Of a stretch of DNA of 64,000 nt, positions 43,696 through 52,542 are shown in pieces. The position numbers and the translations under genes are program-made. The first letter of the stretch is position 1. Each line of letters begins with the position of its first letter. The stretch covers positions 4,960,001 through 5,024,000 of the forward strand of contig NZ_VFOW01000001.1 in the NCBI RefSeq assembly GCF_006716355.1, in the 5' to 3' direction. Under the pieces are notes generated by a model that had not been told where the DNA came from, searched no databases, and was given only the letters and a program-made list of their open reading frames with translations. Source of the stretch: Stackebrandtia endophytica. Its GTDB lineage: Bacteria > Actinomycetota > Actinomycetes > Mycobacteriales > Micromonosporaceae.

Positions 43696-46134
43696 GTGAT
43701 CTGGGAATGGGCCGGGTCGTGGCGGGTGGCCTTTCGGCTGGCCCGGCGGGAGATCCGGAGACGGCCGTGGCACAGTGCGATGCTCGCACTGGTGTTGGCC
43801 ATTCCGGCATTCGTGGGCGGATACCTCTGGTCAGCCGACACGGCCACCTTCGAGACCGCCGAACGCAGTAACGAGTTTCGGCTCGGCCAAGCCGATCTGC
43901 TGATCGAGGCGGGGCCCGGCGAGACGGCCGCACTGGTCCCACGGGGAAGTCGTGTCGCGTCCTGGGATGACGGTCGCACCACCCTCATGGTCGAGGGACG
44001 GTTGACCACCACGGAGTACTTCTCGATAGACCTGACGAACCCCTTGACCGAGGGGCTGTTCGTTGTCCGAACCGGACACGTCGCTCGAGAAGCCGGGGAG
44101 GCGGCGCTAGGCAGCGCACTGGCCGACCGACTCGGACTCGGCGTCGGCGACACGATTCGGTTGGGAATGCCCCTGCGAGAGCTGCGAATCGTCGGCATCA
44201 TCGACCCCACCGTGCAACTTGATCGACCCGTCGTGGTGGTCGCCGCCGGTAACCACCTGTCGGGAAACCCGGATCAGCATCATCTCGTGGTGCTGCCTCC
44301 GGATGCTCGAGACTGGGTTCCACCGGAGGACATCGGTTTTCTTTCGACGGTCGAGGACAGTCCAGCCGACCAGGCGATCCGAACCACCGCGTTGTGGCTG
44401 GTCGTCGGATTCGCCTCGGCCCAGGTGGTTCTGATGGTGGGAGCCACCACCGCGGTCACCGCCCGTCGTCGACACCGTGAGCTGGCCATGGTGGCGGCCG
44501 TGGGGGCGACCAGGTCCCAGACCGGCCGTATCGTCATCGCGCACAACCTCACCCTGGGTATCGCAGGGGCTTTCGCTGGACTGGTTCTGTCCATTATGGC
44601 GTTTTATCTCACCGGAGACGTGCTGGCTCAGGTGACCAATCATCCACTGGCCAACGACAGTCGGCCGGGATTGGGGGCGCATCTGACGGCGGGGGCGGTA
44701 TCGGTGTTGTTGGCCGGGGTGGCGGCGCTCGGGCCGGCCCACGGTGCCGCGCGGCGATCCGACCCGTCGGCAGCTCTTCATCGCCTCGGGGACCAACGAA
44801 TCAGGCGGGGTTTGCTGTTCGGCGGATTGCCCCTGGCCGTGCTGGGCGCGATCGCGGTGATGTACGGGGTCGACTCCGAAGTGGCGGATCTGCGCATCAC
44901 GGTGTTGGGCGCTGGATTGGTTCTGGTCGGCTTGGCGGCCAGTGGTCCGCTCATCGTGGCCGCGCTGGGTCGCCTCGCCGGCCGAATGGTGTTGCCGTTG
45001 CGAATCTCCATTCGCCATGCCGCACGTCACCAGTTGCGGACCGGTGCCGCGATCGCGGCGGTGTGCGCGGCCACCGCGGGCAGCATCGGAATGATTCTGT
45101 TTCTCACCGCTGATACGAGCACCGGCGGACCGGGGCAACAAGCGACCGCCCCACCGAACACCTTGAGTCTGCCCGCGGAGGTCGACACCTGGATCAACGA
45201 TGAGGAAATGGCACAGCTGCGCAACGAGCTGCCGTGCCATCGGCTCGTCAGTGTCCTCGTGGCCTCGGATAGTTCGGTGATCAACGCTTTCCGCAATCCC
45301 GCACCCGGACTCCCGACGCCGGACATGCCGGCCTCGGTCGGTATCGGGGGCGGTGAGCTCATCGAATTGGTCACCGGGGCACCCGCCACCGAACAGGCAC
45401 TGTCATTGTTGGCGGCGGGAGGCGCCGTCTCCTTCTATCCCGAGTTCATGGACGTCGACAGCCTGCGGTTGCGTCATGAGACCGTCGACGACGTCGAGCG
45501 GATTGAACTGGACGCGATCCTGCTACCTGCTCCGGAACCGTACCGGGGGCTGCCCGGTGTCGTCGTATCACCGGAGACCGCCGCCGAACTCGGTTTGATC
45601 AGCGGATCCGGTCGACTGGTGTTCGATTTGGACCGTCCCTTGAATCAGTCCGAGTTGGCCGCTGCTCAGCACGCCTTCCTATCGGCCCAGTTGCGTGCCG
45701 ACATCGATACCGATCCGGTCGGTCTCATTCCACCTCGGCCTGCCGGCGGTCACGTGGCGGAGAACCCGATGGTGTACCTGTTGGCGATCCTGAGTGGGCT
45801 GATCACCATTCTCGTCGGTGCGGTGGCGGTGGGGCAGGCCAACGCGGAGACCCGTGGCGACATGTCGACTCTGGCGGCGATCGGCGGTGGGGTGTGGATT
45901 CGTCGCACCATCTCAGCCTGTCAAGCCGGGCTCGTCGTCGGCGTAGGCACCGTTCTCGGTGTCGTTGTGGGCTTCGCGCCGGCCGCGGGGCTGTTCGCGG
46001 TTCGACCGGATCTGTCCTGGAATACGCCGTGGTGGCTGTTGGCGGTGATCGCCGTGGGCGTCCCGGTATTGGCGATGCTGGGAACGTTGGCGGTCGCCCA
46101 GTCGAAGCTCGTGTTCGTCCGCCGAACCAGCTGA
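43696..46134 (+). CDS. FtsX/MacB-type ABC transporter permease, no partner ATPase visible
   Basis: Large membrane protein, 812 aa, with two FtsX-like permease units. An N-terminal helix (about 27-44) leads to an extracellular domain, then three helices near 235-350; a second set at 385-450, another extracellular domain (about 490-680) and three C-terminal helices from 690 on. The cytoplasmic ARRRHRELAMVAAVGATRSQ and NAETRGDMSTLAAIGGG segments are the coupling-helix signatures of this class. Such permeases need an ABC ATPase, but none is encoded on either side. GTG 43696 lies six bases after TAACCT, a likely leaderless start. May act in lipoprotein or antimicrobial-peptide export. Confidence 0.85.
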   Translation: MIWEWAGSWRVAFRLARREIRRRPWHSAMLALVLAIPAFVGGYLWSADTATFETAERSNEFRLGQADLLIEAGPGETAALVPRGSRVASWDDGRTTLMVEGRLTTTEYFSIDLTNPLTEGLFVVRTGHVAREAGEAALGSALADRLGLGVGDTIRLGMPLRELRIVGIIDPTVQLDRPVVVVAAGNHLSGNPDQHHLVVLPPDARDWVPPEDIGFLSTVEDSPADQAIRTTALWLVVGFASAQVVLMVGATTAVTARRRHRELAMVAAVGATRSQTGRIVIAHNLTLGIAGAFAGLVLSIMAFYLTGDVLAQVTNHPLANDSRPGLGAHLTAGAVSVLLAGVAALGPAHGAARRSDPSAALHRLGDQRIRRGLLFGGLPLAVLGAIAVMYGVDSEVADLRITVLGAGLVLVGLAASGPLIVAALGRLAGRMVLPLRISIRHAARHQLRTGAAIAAVCAATAGSIGMILFLTADTSTGGPGQQATAPPNTLSLPAEVDTWINDEEMAQLRNELPCHRLVSVLVASDSSVINAFRNPAPGLPTPDMPASVGIGGGELIELVTGAPATEQALSLLAAGGAVSFYPEFMDVDSLRLRHETVDDVERIELDAILLPAPEPYRGLPGVVVSPETAAELGLISGSGRLVFDLDRPLNQSELAAAQHAFLSAQLRADIDTDPVGLIPPRPAGGHVAENPMVYLLAILSGLITILVGAVAVGQANAETRGDMSTLAAIGGGVWIRRTISACQAGLVVGVGTVLGVVVGFAPAAGLFAVRPDLSWNTPWWLLAVIAVGVPVLAMLGTLAVAQSKLVFVRRTS

Positions 46135-46261
46135 GCGGTTCCGAACATCCGGTTCCGATGACGCAGGGCGTTCGGTGATCCATGCGTGTTGAAGCGACAG
46201 CGCGAACCGGCGCGATGGCGCGGTGCGCGACGGGAATGTCACACCCGGTTGGATACTGGAA

Positions 46262-46299
46262 TGCGGTAGGTCCGATCGCGATGCGATCGGCTTACCGCA
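46262..46299. terminator. large hairpin between the permease and coiled-coil genes
   Basis: CCGATCGC / GCGATCGG around GAT, extended beyond a small internal loop by TGCGGTA / TACCGCA. Either the permease terminator or a leader structure of the next gene, 58 bases downstream. Confidence 0.5.
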
Positions 46300-46357
46300 A
46301 CTCGGGTGCCCGGATGAGTCAGGGTGCCCGATCTTCTTTCCCTCGAAAGGATGTCCG

Positions 46358-46810
46358 ATGACACTTATCAAGCAGGATCTGTCCGCTATTGGACAGGTCA
46401 TCGATGACAAGTTGAGTGGAATGTGCACCGATCTGAGTGATCAGATCGCGGGGGTACGGGATGAGGTACGGACCGGTATGAGCGTCCTGCGAGATGGGCG
46501 ACGCACGGATCTGGTCGACGTGACCGATGAGCTGCGGGGCGAAGTGACGGGTTTGGGACAGAAGCTGCACACCGACATCACCGACTTCGGTGATGCGTTG
46601 CGACGCGTCGTCGCGGTCATCCGTGACGACCTGCACGACGAGTTGGCGCTGCTGGAAAGTCGAATGCGCAGTAAGTTCGACCTGCTGCGTAGCGAGGTTC
46701 GAGATGTCCGTTCCGGACTGGGGGTCGATATCCGGATCGCACAGCGCGCCAATGCCCGCCGTTTCAACGTTCTGAGTGACGAATTGACGACGCACGGCGT
46801 ACCGGGGTGA
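46358..46810 (+). CDS. coiled-coil hypothetical protein
   Basis: Unrecognised soluble protein, 150 aa, almost wholly helical with heptad-like spacing of hydrophobic residues throughout (for example IDDKLSGMCTDLSDQIAGV and DELRGEVTGLGQKLHTDITDF), reminiscent of DUF1640-like or apolipoprotein-like coiled coils. Rich in Asp and Arg, one Cys, no membrane segment. ATG 46358 is preceded by AAAGG at about ten bases; an ATG at 46351 is in another frame. Probably an oligomeric structural or partner protein; no function known. Confidence 0.6.
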   Translation: MTLIKQDLSAIGQVIDDKLSGMCTDLSDQIAGVRDEVRTGMSVLRDGRRTDLVDVTDELRGEVTGLGQKLHTDITDFGDALRRVVAVIRDDLHDELALLESRMRSKFDLLRSEVRDVRSGLGVDIRIAQRANARRFNVLSDELTTHGVPG

Positions 46811-46916
46811 GTATGACGCACGCCATGTGTCCACAGTGATCATATGGTGTGCGGTTCGTGGTCGGTGGTTGTGGGGGATCGCTGTCGACGACTCCCCGTG
46901 GGCCCGGCGAAACGAA

Positions 46917-46949
46917 CGGGCCGTGACCTCGAGGAGAGGTCACGGCCCG
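46917..46949 (-). terminator. terminator of the lpdA-sucB operon
   Basis: Perfect 14-base-pair stem CGGGCCGTGACCTC and complement with a five-base loop, 17 bases beyond the sucB stop codon. Confidence 0.88.
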
Positions 46950-46965
46950 CGAAGCGGTTCTAAAC

Positions 46966-48702
46966 TCACAGACCCAGCTGCGCCTCGAAGTCGGCTGCCT
47001 CCAGCCGCTCCTTGACCGCAGTCAGGTAACGGGCGGCGTCGGCACCGTCGATGAGACGGTGGTCGTACGACAGCGCCAGGTAGACCATGGAACGCGGTGC
47101 GATGACTTCGCCGAGGTCGGGGTCGTTGATCACGACGGCCCGCTTGACGACGGCACCGGTACCCAGCATGGCCGACTGCGGTGCGTTCACGATCGGCGTG
47201 TCGAACAGCGCCCCACGCGAACCGGTGTTGGTCAGCGTGAAGGTGCCACCGGCGATGTCATCGGGAACCAGTTTGTTGTCGCGGGTGCGCTCGGCCAAGT
47301 CGGCCACGCGCTTGGCCAGTCCTGCCAGGTTCAGGTCCCCGGCGTTGTGGATGACCGGTGCGATCAGACCCTTCTCGGTGTCCACGGCGAGGCCGAGGTT
47401 CTCCGAGGCGGGGTAGGTGATGGTTCCCGCGTCCATGTCGATCTGAGCGTTGATCTGCGGGTAACGCTGCAACGCTTCGACGGCTGCCAGTGCGAAGAAC
47501 GGCAGGAAGGACAGCTTGACACCGTGCCGGTCCAGGAACGCGTCCTTCTTGGCGGCGCGCAGCTGCGCCACCTTGGTGACGTCGACTTCGACCACGGTGG
47601 TCAGCTGTGCCTGACTGTGCAGGGCGTTGAAGGTGTTGTTGGCGATCGCCCGACGCAGACGCGAGATCTTCTCGGTGCGGCCGCGCAGTGGCGACGGCTC
47701 GGCCGGAGCCGCCTTCTTGGCGCCACCGGTCGCGGCGGCGGCCGAGGCGGGTGCCTTGGCCTTCGCGGCTGCTTCGGCGGCCGCGATGACGTCCTGCTTG
47801 CGGATGCGTCCACCGACACCGGTGCCTTCGACCGTGTTGAGGTCGACGCCCTTTTCGTTGGCCAGCTTGCGCACCAGCGGAGTCACGTAGACCGCACCGT
47901 TACCGGCACGGACCGCACTCGCGTCGGTTGCCGACGGCGGGGTCGGAGCGGTCGCCTTCTCAGGCTCGGCTGCCGCCTCTTCCGCCTGCTGCCGTGCCGT
48001 GGCGGGTGCCCTGGCCGGTTCGGGCTTGGGTTCCGGCTTCGGCTCCGGGGCGGCCTGCGGGGTCGGAGCGGGTGCGGTTGCCGCCCCACCCGATTCACCG
48101 ACGACCGCGAGTGTTGCGCCGACGTCGGCGGTCTCGTCTTCCTCGACCTTGATCTCGAGGAGGGTACCGGCCACCGGGGACGGGATCTCGGTGTCGACCT
48201 TGTCGGTGGAGACCTCAACCAGCGGCTCGTCGACCTCGACGGTGTCGCCGACCGACTTCAACCAACGGGTGATGGTGCCTTCGGTGACCGACTCACCCAA
48301 TGCCGGCATCGGAACCTCGGTGCCCGACCCGTTACCCGAACCACTCTGCTGGCCGGTCTCGGCCTGCTGCTGCGGTTCCGGCTCAGCCTGCGCCTGCGGC
48401 TCGGGCTGCGGTTCCGGTTCGGCCTGACCCGATCCCGCGCTGTCACCGCTGGGGGCGGCTTCGCCGTCCTCGCTGATGACCGCGAGTTCCCCGCCGACGT
48501 CAACGGTGTCGTCCTCACCGGCGACGATCCGGCTCAGGACACCGGCCGCGGGGGACGGGATCTCGGTGTCGACCTTGTCGGTGGAGACCTCCAGAAGCGG
48601 CTCGTCAACCTCGACGCGCTCGCCTTCCTGCTTCAACCATCGCGTGATGGTGCCCTCTGTAACGCTTTCGCCGAGGGCGGGCATGGTAACCGATACCGGC
48701 AT
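46966..48702 (-). CDS. sucB: 2-oxo acid dehydrogenase E2 component (dihydrolipoamide succinyltransferase type)
   Basis: E2 acyltransferase core, 578 aa, of the 2-oxoglutarate (or pyruvate) dehydrogenase complex. Two lipoyl domains with modified lysines K43 and K168, each in [14 protein letters not shown], separated by a Gln/Glu/Pro-rich linker; a peripheral-subunit-binding domain (about 280-315, [19 protein letters not shown]); and a C-terminal catalytic domain with [16 protein letters not shown] (active His and Asp). Actinobacterial E2 of this layout serves both complexes. ATG 48702. Follows lpdA by 24 bases on the same strand, so E3 and E2 are made together. Confidence 0.94.
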   Translation of the reverse strand: MPVSVTMPALGESVTEGTITRWLKQEGERVEVDEPLLEVSTDKVDTEIPSPAAGVLSRIVAGEDDTVDVGGELAVISEDGEAAPSGDSAGSGQAEPEPQPEPQAQAEPEPQQQAETGQQSGSGNGSGTEVPMPALGESVTEGTITRWLKSVGDTVEVDEPLVEVSTDKVDTEIPSPVAGTLLEIKVEEDETADVGATLAVVGESGGAATAPAPTPQAAPEPKPEPKPEPARAPATARQQAEEAAAEPEKATAPTPPSATDASAVRAGNGAVYVTPLVRKLANEKGVDLNTVEGTGVGGRIRKQDVIAAAEAAAKAKAPASAAAATGGAKKAAPAEPSPLRGRTEKISRLRRAIANNTFNALHSQAQLTTVVEVDVTKVAQLRAAKKDAFLDRHGVKLSFLPFFALAAVEALQRYPQINAQIDMDAGTITYPASENLGLAVDTEKGLIAPVIHNAGDLNLAGLAKRVADLAERTRDNKLVPDDIAGGTFTLTNTGSRGALFDTPIVNAPQSAMLGTGAVVKRAVVINDPDLGEVIAPRSMVYLALSYDHRLIDGADAARYLTAVKERLEAADFEAQLGL

Positions 48703-48726
48703 TGTTTCAACTGCTCCTGTGATGAG

Positions 48727-50115
48727 TTAGGCGTGTGCGTGCAGCGGCTTGCCCGCGAGAGCCAGGTGTGCCTCGCCGAGGGCTTCATTCTGGGTGGGGT
48801 GCATGTGAATCAGCTGAGCCACATCAGACGGGAACGCCTCCCAGTTGTAGATCAGCTGGCCTTCACCGATCTGCTCACCCATGCGGCTGCCGACCATGTG
48901 AACCCCGACGACGGGGCCGTCCTTGACCGACACCAACTTCACGAAGCCCTGGGTCTTGAGGATGTTGCTCTTGCCGTTGCCCGCCAGGTTGTAGTTGTAC
49001 GTCTTGACCGCGTCGTCACCGTACTTCTCACGCGCCTTGTCCTCGTTGAGACCCACCGAGGCGACTTCGGGTTCGGTGTAGGTGACTCGCGGAATGCCCG
49101 CCTCGTCGATCGGAGTCGGGTTGAGACCGCCGATGTGCTCGGCGACGAAGATGCCGTGACCGAAACCGCGGTGGGCCAACTGGACACCGGGGACGATGTC
49201 ACCGATCGCGTAGACACCCGGCACGTTGGTTTGGAGGTGTTCGTTGGTCAACACGAAACCGCGGTCCATGTTGATGCCCTGTTCCTCGTATCCGAGACCG
49301 GCCGTCGACGGGCCGCGTCCCACCGCGACGAGCAGCAGGTCGGCCTCCAGGGTTTCACCACCGGAGATGGTCAAGGCCACACCGTTGGCGGTGGTCTTGA
49401 CGGTTTCGAACGGCTTGCCGGTCTTGAAGGCGATGCCACGCTTACGGAACGCCCGCTCCAGCATCTTGGAGGAGTCGGCGTCTTCGGCCGGAACCAGACG
49501 AGGCAGTGCCTCCACAATGGTGACATCGACGCCGAGCGACTTCCAGGCGCTGGCGAACTCGACACCGATGACGCCGCCACCGAGGATGATCGCGCTGCCG
49601 GGGAGCTTGTCCAGCTTCAGCGCGTGTTCGGAGGTGATGACCTTGGTGCCGTCGATGTCCAAGCCCGGCAGGGTCTTCGAGTAGGACCCCGTGGCCAGCA
49701 CGATGTGACGGCCGGTGATCTGCTGCCCATCGACGTCAACGGTGTTGGGGCCGGTCAACTTGCCGGTGCCCGAGATGATGGTGATGGCCTTGTTGGCCTT
49801 GAACATGCCCTGCAAGCCCTTGTAGAGCTTGGCGACCACGCCGTCCTTGTACTTGTTGACACCGGCCATGTCGATGCCGGTCAGCTCCGCCTGGACACCG
49901 AACTCCGCGGCTTCACGGGCCGAGTCGGCGACCTCACCGGCGTGCAACAGAGCCTTGGTCGGGATGCAGCCGGTGTGAAGGCAGGTGCCCCCCAGCTTGT
50001 CCTTCTCGATGATGGCCACGGACAGATCCAACTGCGAGGCACGCAGGGCGCAGGCGTAGCCGGCGCTGCCGCTGCCAAGGATCACCACGTCGTAGCCCTG
50101 GTTCGGGTCGCTCAC
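48727..50115 (-). CDS. lpdA: dihydrolipoyl dehydrogenase (E3)
   Basis: FAD-dependent disulphide oxidoreductase, 462 aa, reoxidising the lipoyl groups of E2 with NAD+. N-terminal FAD site VILGSGSAGYACALRA, redox pair C45/C50 in GGTCLHTGCIPTKALLHA, NAD site ILGGGVIGVEFASAWKSLG, second FAD motif YAIGDIVPGVQLAH, and the C-terminal His-Glu pair in HMHPTQNEALGEA. I chose GTG 50115 because GGGAG lies six bases before it; 50148 is an in-frame extension lacking a ribosome site. First gene of the lpdA-sucB operon. Confidence 0.94.
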   Translation of the reverse strand: MSDPNQGYDVVILGSGSAGYACALRASQLDLSVAIIEKDKLGGTCLHTGCIPTKALLHAGEVADSAREAAEFGVQAELTGIDMAGVNKYKDGVVAKLYKGLQGMFKANKAITIISGTGKLTGPNTVDVDGQQITGRHIVLATGSYSKTLPGLDIDGTKVITSEHALKLDKLPGSAIILGGGVIGVEFASAWKSLGVDVTIVEALPRLVPAEDADSSKMLERAFRKRGIAFKTGKPFETVKTTANGVALTISGGETLEADLLLVAVGRGPSTAGLGYEEQGINMDRGFVLTNEHLQTNVPGVYAIGDIVPGVQLAHRGFGHGIFVAEHIGGLNPTPIDEAGIPRVTYTEPEVASVGLNEDKAREKYGDDAVKTYNYNLAGNGKSNILKTQGFVKLVSVKDGPVVGVHMVGSRMGEQIGEGQLIYNWEAFPSDVAQLIHMHPTQNEALGEAHLALAGKPLHAHA

Positions 50116-50330
50116 GAAAACTCCCATGTCATTCTTGTCGACAGTCAAGGGTCATCCTCGCACTTGCCGGGCCCGGATTGTGGCCAGACCCTTAGCTTGC
50201 GTGCGCCCCACCATTCAACCTCGCCGGCTCCTTCCGTGCACCGTCGCGGTCCTGTGCCCCCGAACACATCGACGTATATAGCTGGCGTCGTAGACTTGTC
50301 GAAGGCGTTTCTCGTGAAAGGAGGCGACTG

Positions 50331-50660
50331 TTGTCCTGGTTTCGCCGCAAAAAGCGTGCCACCTTCGATCGAGGTGCCCAGAAGTACGACACCACCCACT
50401 TGGAGGAGTTCCACGCCACTCGCAACGGCGTGGAAGCCTATGTGGAGCCACGTACGACCGTGACGGAGACAACCGTGATGCTCATCGCCCATGACGGTGA
50501 GTGGACACGGCGACGAGTCGACGGAGTCGCCGGCGCGTTCCGACTGGGTGATCGTCTCGGAATCCCGGTGTATGAAGTCGCCAAAGTGGGTTACCCCAAG
50601 CGCATGCGCGATTACAACGCCCGTCGGAAACTTGCCGAGCGGCGCAAAGTGGTGGACTGA
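50331..50660 (+). CDS. conserved-type small hypothetical protein
   Basis: Unrecognised soluble basic protein, 109 aa. TTG 50331 is supported by a strong AAAGGAGG six bases upstream; no ATG alternative is near. It begins WFRRKKRATFDRGAQKYDTTHLEEFHATRNGVEAYVEPRTTVTETTVMLIAHDGEWTRRRV in outline: a basic patch, then beta-rich middle, ending in a basic helix (KRMRDYNARRKLAERRK). The position divergent from lpdA is common for a hypothetical gene in actinobacteria. No function known. Confidence 0.75.
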   Translation: MSWFRRKKRATFDRGAQKYDTTHLEEFHATRNGVEAYVEPRTTVTETTVMLIAHDGEWTRRRVDGVAGAFRLGDRLGIPVYEVAKVGYPKRMRDYNARRKLAERRKVVD

Positions 50661-50673
50661 CCTTCGGCGGTCG

Positions 50674-51519
50674 TCAGGATTCCGGCTTGACTCCGATGTG
50701 GATACTGGCTGCGGCCAGGTAGTACAGGTCTTCGCGATGCCCCAACCAGACCTCGTCCTCAGGATCGAGCAGCCGCTTCCACACCGCCAGATCCGCCGGT
50801 TCCATGAACTCCTCGGCCCATTCGACCTGTTTCGCGTACGACTTCAACATGTGGTCCAAGTCCGCCCCCTCCAATGGTGCGGGCTTGTCGAACAGGACGT
50901 TTCGGGTGCGGATCTGGGTCAGACCGGCGGTGCGCAATCCGATCGGCCACCCGTACGGCATCGGTGAGACGTTGGCCATCCGACGTCGGTAGTTCTCGTG
51001 CATCGCGGCGGCGAGTCGATGGTGAATGCCCGGTTCGCCCACTCCGAGATAGCTGGGCAGATGCCCGACAGTGGTGCCGCCCTCGGCGATCGCCATCACC
51101 CCACCGGGAGCCAGCACCGCGGCCAACGTGTTCAAGGCGGCCTGCTCATCGTCGGCGTGATGGACCGCTCCCCGCGCCCACAGTAGGTCCGGTGAGCCTC
51201 CCATGGACTGTCTGATCTGCTCCGGTGAGTCCTCGAAGGTGGCCGTCGCGAACGAGATATCCGGATGCGCCTCGGCTGATGCGGCGAACACCTCGGCATG
51301 AGCATCCAAACCGGACACCTTCGTGGATTGATCGCGCCGTGCGATCGCGTCGTGCAAGGCGATCGCCATTCCACCGGCACCGCAGCCGAAGTCAACCACC
51401 AGACGATCGGTGTCGCGCAGCAGTTCGTCGGCCATGATGGCGTAGAAGTCGGTGTCACTCTGCGCCGCCGCGGCCAGATTGCCGGCCTCGGCCGCCCAAT
51501 CGAATCCATCGTTCGACAT
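50674..51519 (-). CDS. SAM-dependent methyltransferase
   Basis: Soluble class I methyltransferase, 281 aa. SAM site VVDFGCGAGGMAIALHDAI (motif I), acidic ribose-binding Asp in VSGLDAHAEVF, motif III-like LAPGGVMAIAEGGTTVG. The C-terminal half (MHENYRRRMANVSPMPYGWPIGLRTAGL) contains a small helical cap probably forming the substrate pocket; substrate unknown. ATG 51519 has AAGGAG six bases before it; longer frames from 51555 read into the palindrome. The gene converges with the TTG-started small gene 13 bases away. Confidence 0.85.
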   Translation of the reverse strand: MSNDGFDWAAEAGNLAAAAQSDTDFYAIMADELLRDTDRLVVDFGCGAGGMAIALHDAIARRDQSTKVSGLDAHAEVFAASAEAHPDISFATATFEDSPEQIRQSMGGSPDLLWARGAVHHADDEQAALNTLAAVLAPGGVMAIAEGGTTVGHLPSYLGVGEPGIHHRLAAAMHENYRRRMANVSPMPYGWPIGLRTAGLTQIRTRNVLFDKPAPLEGADLDHMLKSYAKQVEWAEEFMEPADLAVWKRLLDPEDEVWLGHREDLYYLAAASIHIGVKPES

Positions 51520-51536
51520 GATTCTCCTTGTGATGA

Positions 51537-51572
51537 CGAATCGGCCCGCGATCATGATCGCGGGCCGATTCG
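51537..51572. terminator. 36-bp perfect palindrome
   Basis: Eighteen-base arms (CGAATCGGCCCGCGATCA and its complement) with no spacer, between the small basic gene and the methyltransferase start on the minus strand. Probably a terminator of the upstream gene; cruciform potential. Confidence 0.7.
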
Positions 51573-51618
51573 GTGTTCTGAGGTCTCGAATGTTACGGCC
51601 AAGTCGTCTTGACCGGGA

Positions 51619-51834
51619 TCAACCGCTCTTGCGGTTGGTGAATTCCTTGTGACCGGCCACTTTGACGTCCTTAGGGGTGAAGGACTTGTCGACGCCGTGC
51701 GCGACGCCCTTGACCTGGTTCTTCCCCTTGTTACGTTTGGCGGCGCGACGCTCTGCGCGGTTCATGGGCGCCTGTTCCTCATCGCCTTCGACCGCTTCGG
51801 CGTCGGTGTTCGATGCGTTCTGAATTTCGGTCAT
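51619..51834 (-). CDS. small basic hypothetical protein
   Basis: Unrecognised protein of 71 aa. Acidic N-terminal third (DAEAVEGDEEQ) and strongly basic remainder beginning MNRAERRAAKRNKGKNQVKG, ending TNRKSG. Low hydrophobicity suggests a disordered nucleic-acid- or ribosome-binding protein. ATG 51834 has AAGGAA seven bases upstream. An internal ATG at the MNRAERR position gives a shorter 48-aa alternative. Short similar proteins occur in actinobacteria, without known function. Confidence 0.6.
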   Translation of the reverse strand: MTEIQNASNTDAEAVEGDEEQAPMNRAERRAAKRNKGKNQVKGVAHGVDKSFTPKDVKVAGHKEFTNRKSG

Positions 51835-52005
51835 AGTGGTTCCTTAACTGATCGGGCGCGTGACCGTCACCGGATACGCCCGGGAGGTTGGCAAGATTGA
51901 TTGGCCGTGGGGGCATAGAGCCCGACAGCACGGCGATGCGCTCAGATCATCCACATGACTCGAACCCTAGCAGCTTCACGTCGAGACGACGCACCGGATT
52001 ATTGA

Positions 52006-52518
52006 TCACGCCGTCTCGATGCGCTTGCGCGCCAATTCAAAGGTGTCGGCTTGAAACAACACCAGGCGGACCTCCTCAACCGCGGTGTCGCATCGTCGAA
52101 GGGTTGTGACCGCCTGTTCGACGGCGTCGTCGACAGGCCACCGGTAGACGCCGGCCGAGATCAGCGGGAATGCCACATTGGCGGCCGACAATCGGTCGGC
52201 AACACTCAAACTGTTCCGGTAACACGAACGCAGCAGCTCCGTTCGGTCCTGTGTCGCGGACCAGACCGGGCCGACGGTGTGGATGACCCAGGTGGCGGGC
52301 AGCTCACCCGCGGTCGTGGCCACCGCCTCACCGGTCGGCAGCCCGCCGCCGAGGTGGCCGTTGCGCAGGTCCCGGCACGCGGCGAGAATCTCGGGCCCGC
52401 CCTTGCGGTGTATCGCGCCGTCCACCCCGCCCCCGCCCAGCAAGGATGAATTCGCGGCGTTGACGACCGCGTCGACCCGTTGTTCGGTGATGTCACCGAG
52501 GACACATGTCAACCGCAT
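52006..52518 (-). CDS. macrodomain protein, O-acetyl-ADP-ribose deacetylase type
   Basis: ADP-ribose-binding macrodomain, 170 aa, MacroD/YmdB type. Seen: DITEQRVDAVVNAANSSLLGGGGVDGAIHRKGG with the Asn-Ala-Asn and Gly-rich ligand loop, VIHTVGPVWS and FPLISAGVYRWP phosphate loops. These enzymes hydrolyse O-acetyl-ADP-ribose or mono-ADP-ribosyl-Asp/Glu. Starts 24 bases after the lhr stop on the same strand, so it is probably translated from the lhr transcript; a link to DNA repair or ADP-ribosylated nucleic acid is plausible but inferred. Confidence 0.92.
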   Translation of the reverse strand: MRLTCVLGDITEQRVDAVVNAANSSLLGGGGVDGAIHRKGGPEILAACRDLRNGHLGGGLPTGEAVATTAGELPATWVIHTVGPVWSATQDRTELLRSCYRNSLSVADRLSAANVAFPLISAGVYRWPVDDAVEQAVTTLRRCDTAVEEVRLVLFQADTFELARKRIETA

Positions 52519-52542
52519 CCGATCAGCCTGTCACAACGTCGC

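Noticed and set aside
47059-50463. Open frame of about 1130 codons on the plus strand
   Set aside because: It runs antisense to sucB and lpdA, both with full catalytic motifs; the translation is a low-complexity Gly/Arg/Asp/His product. Long antisense frames are expected at this GC content.
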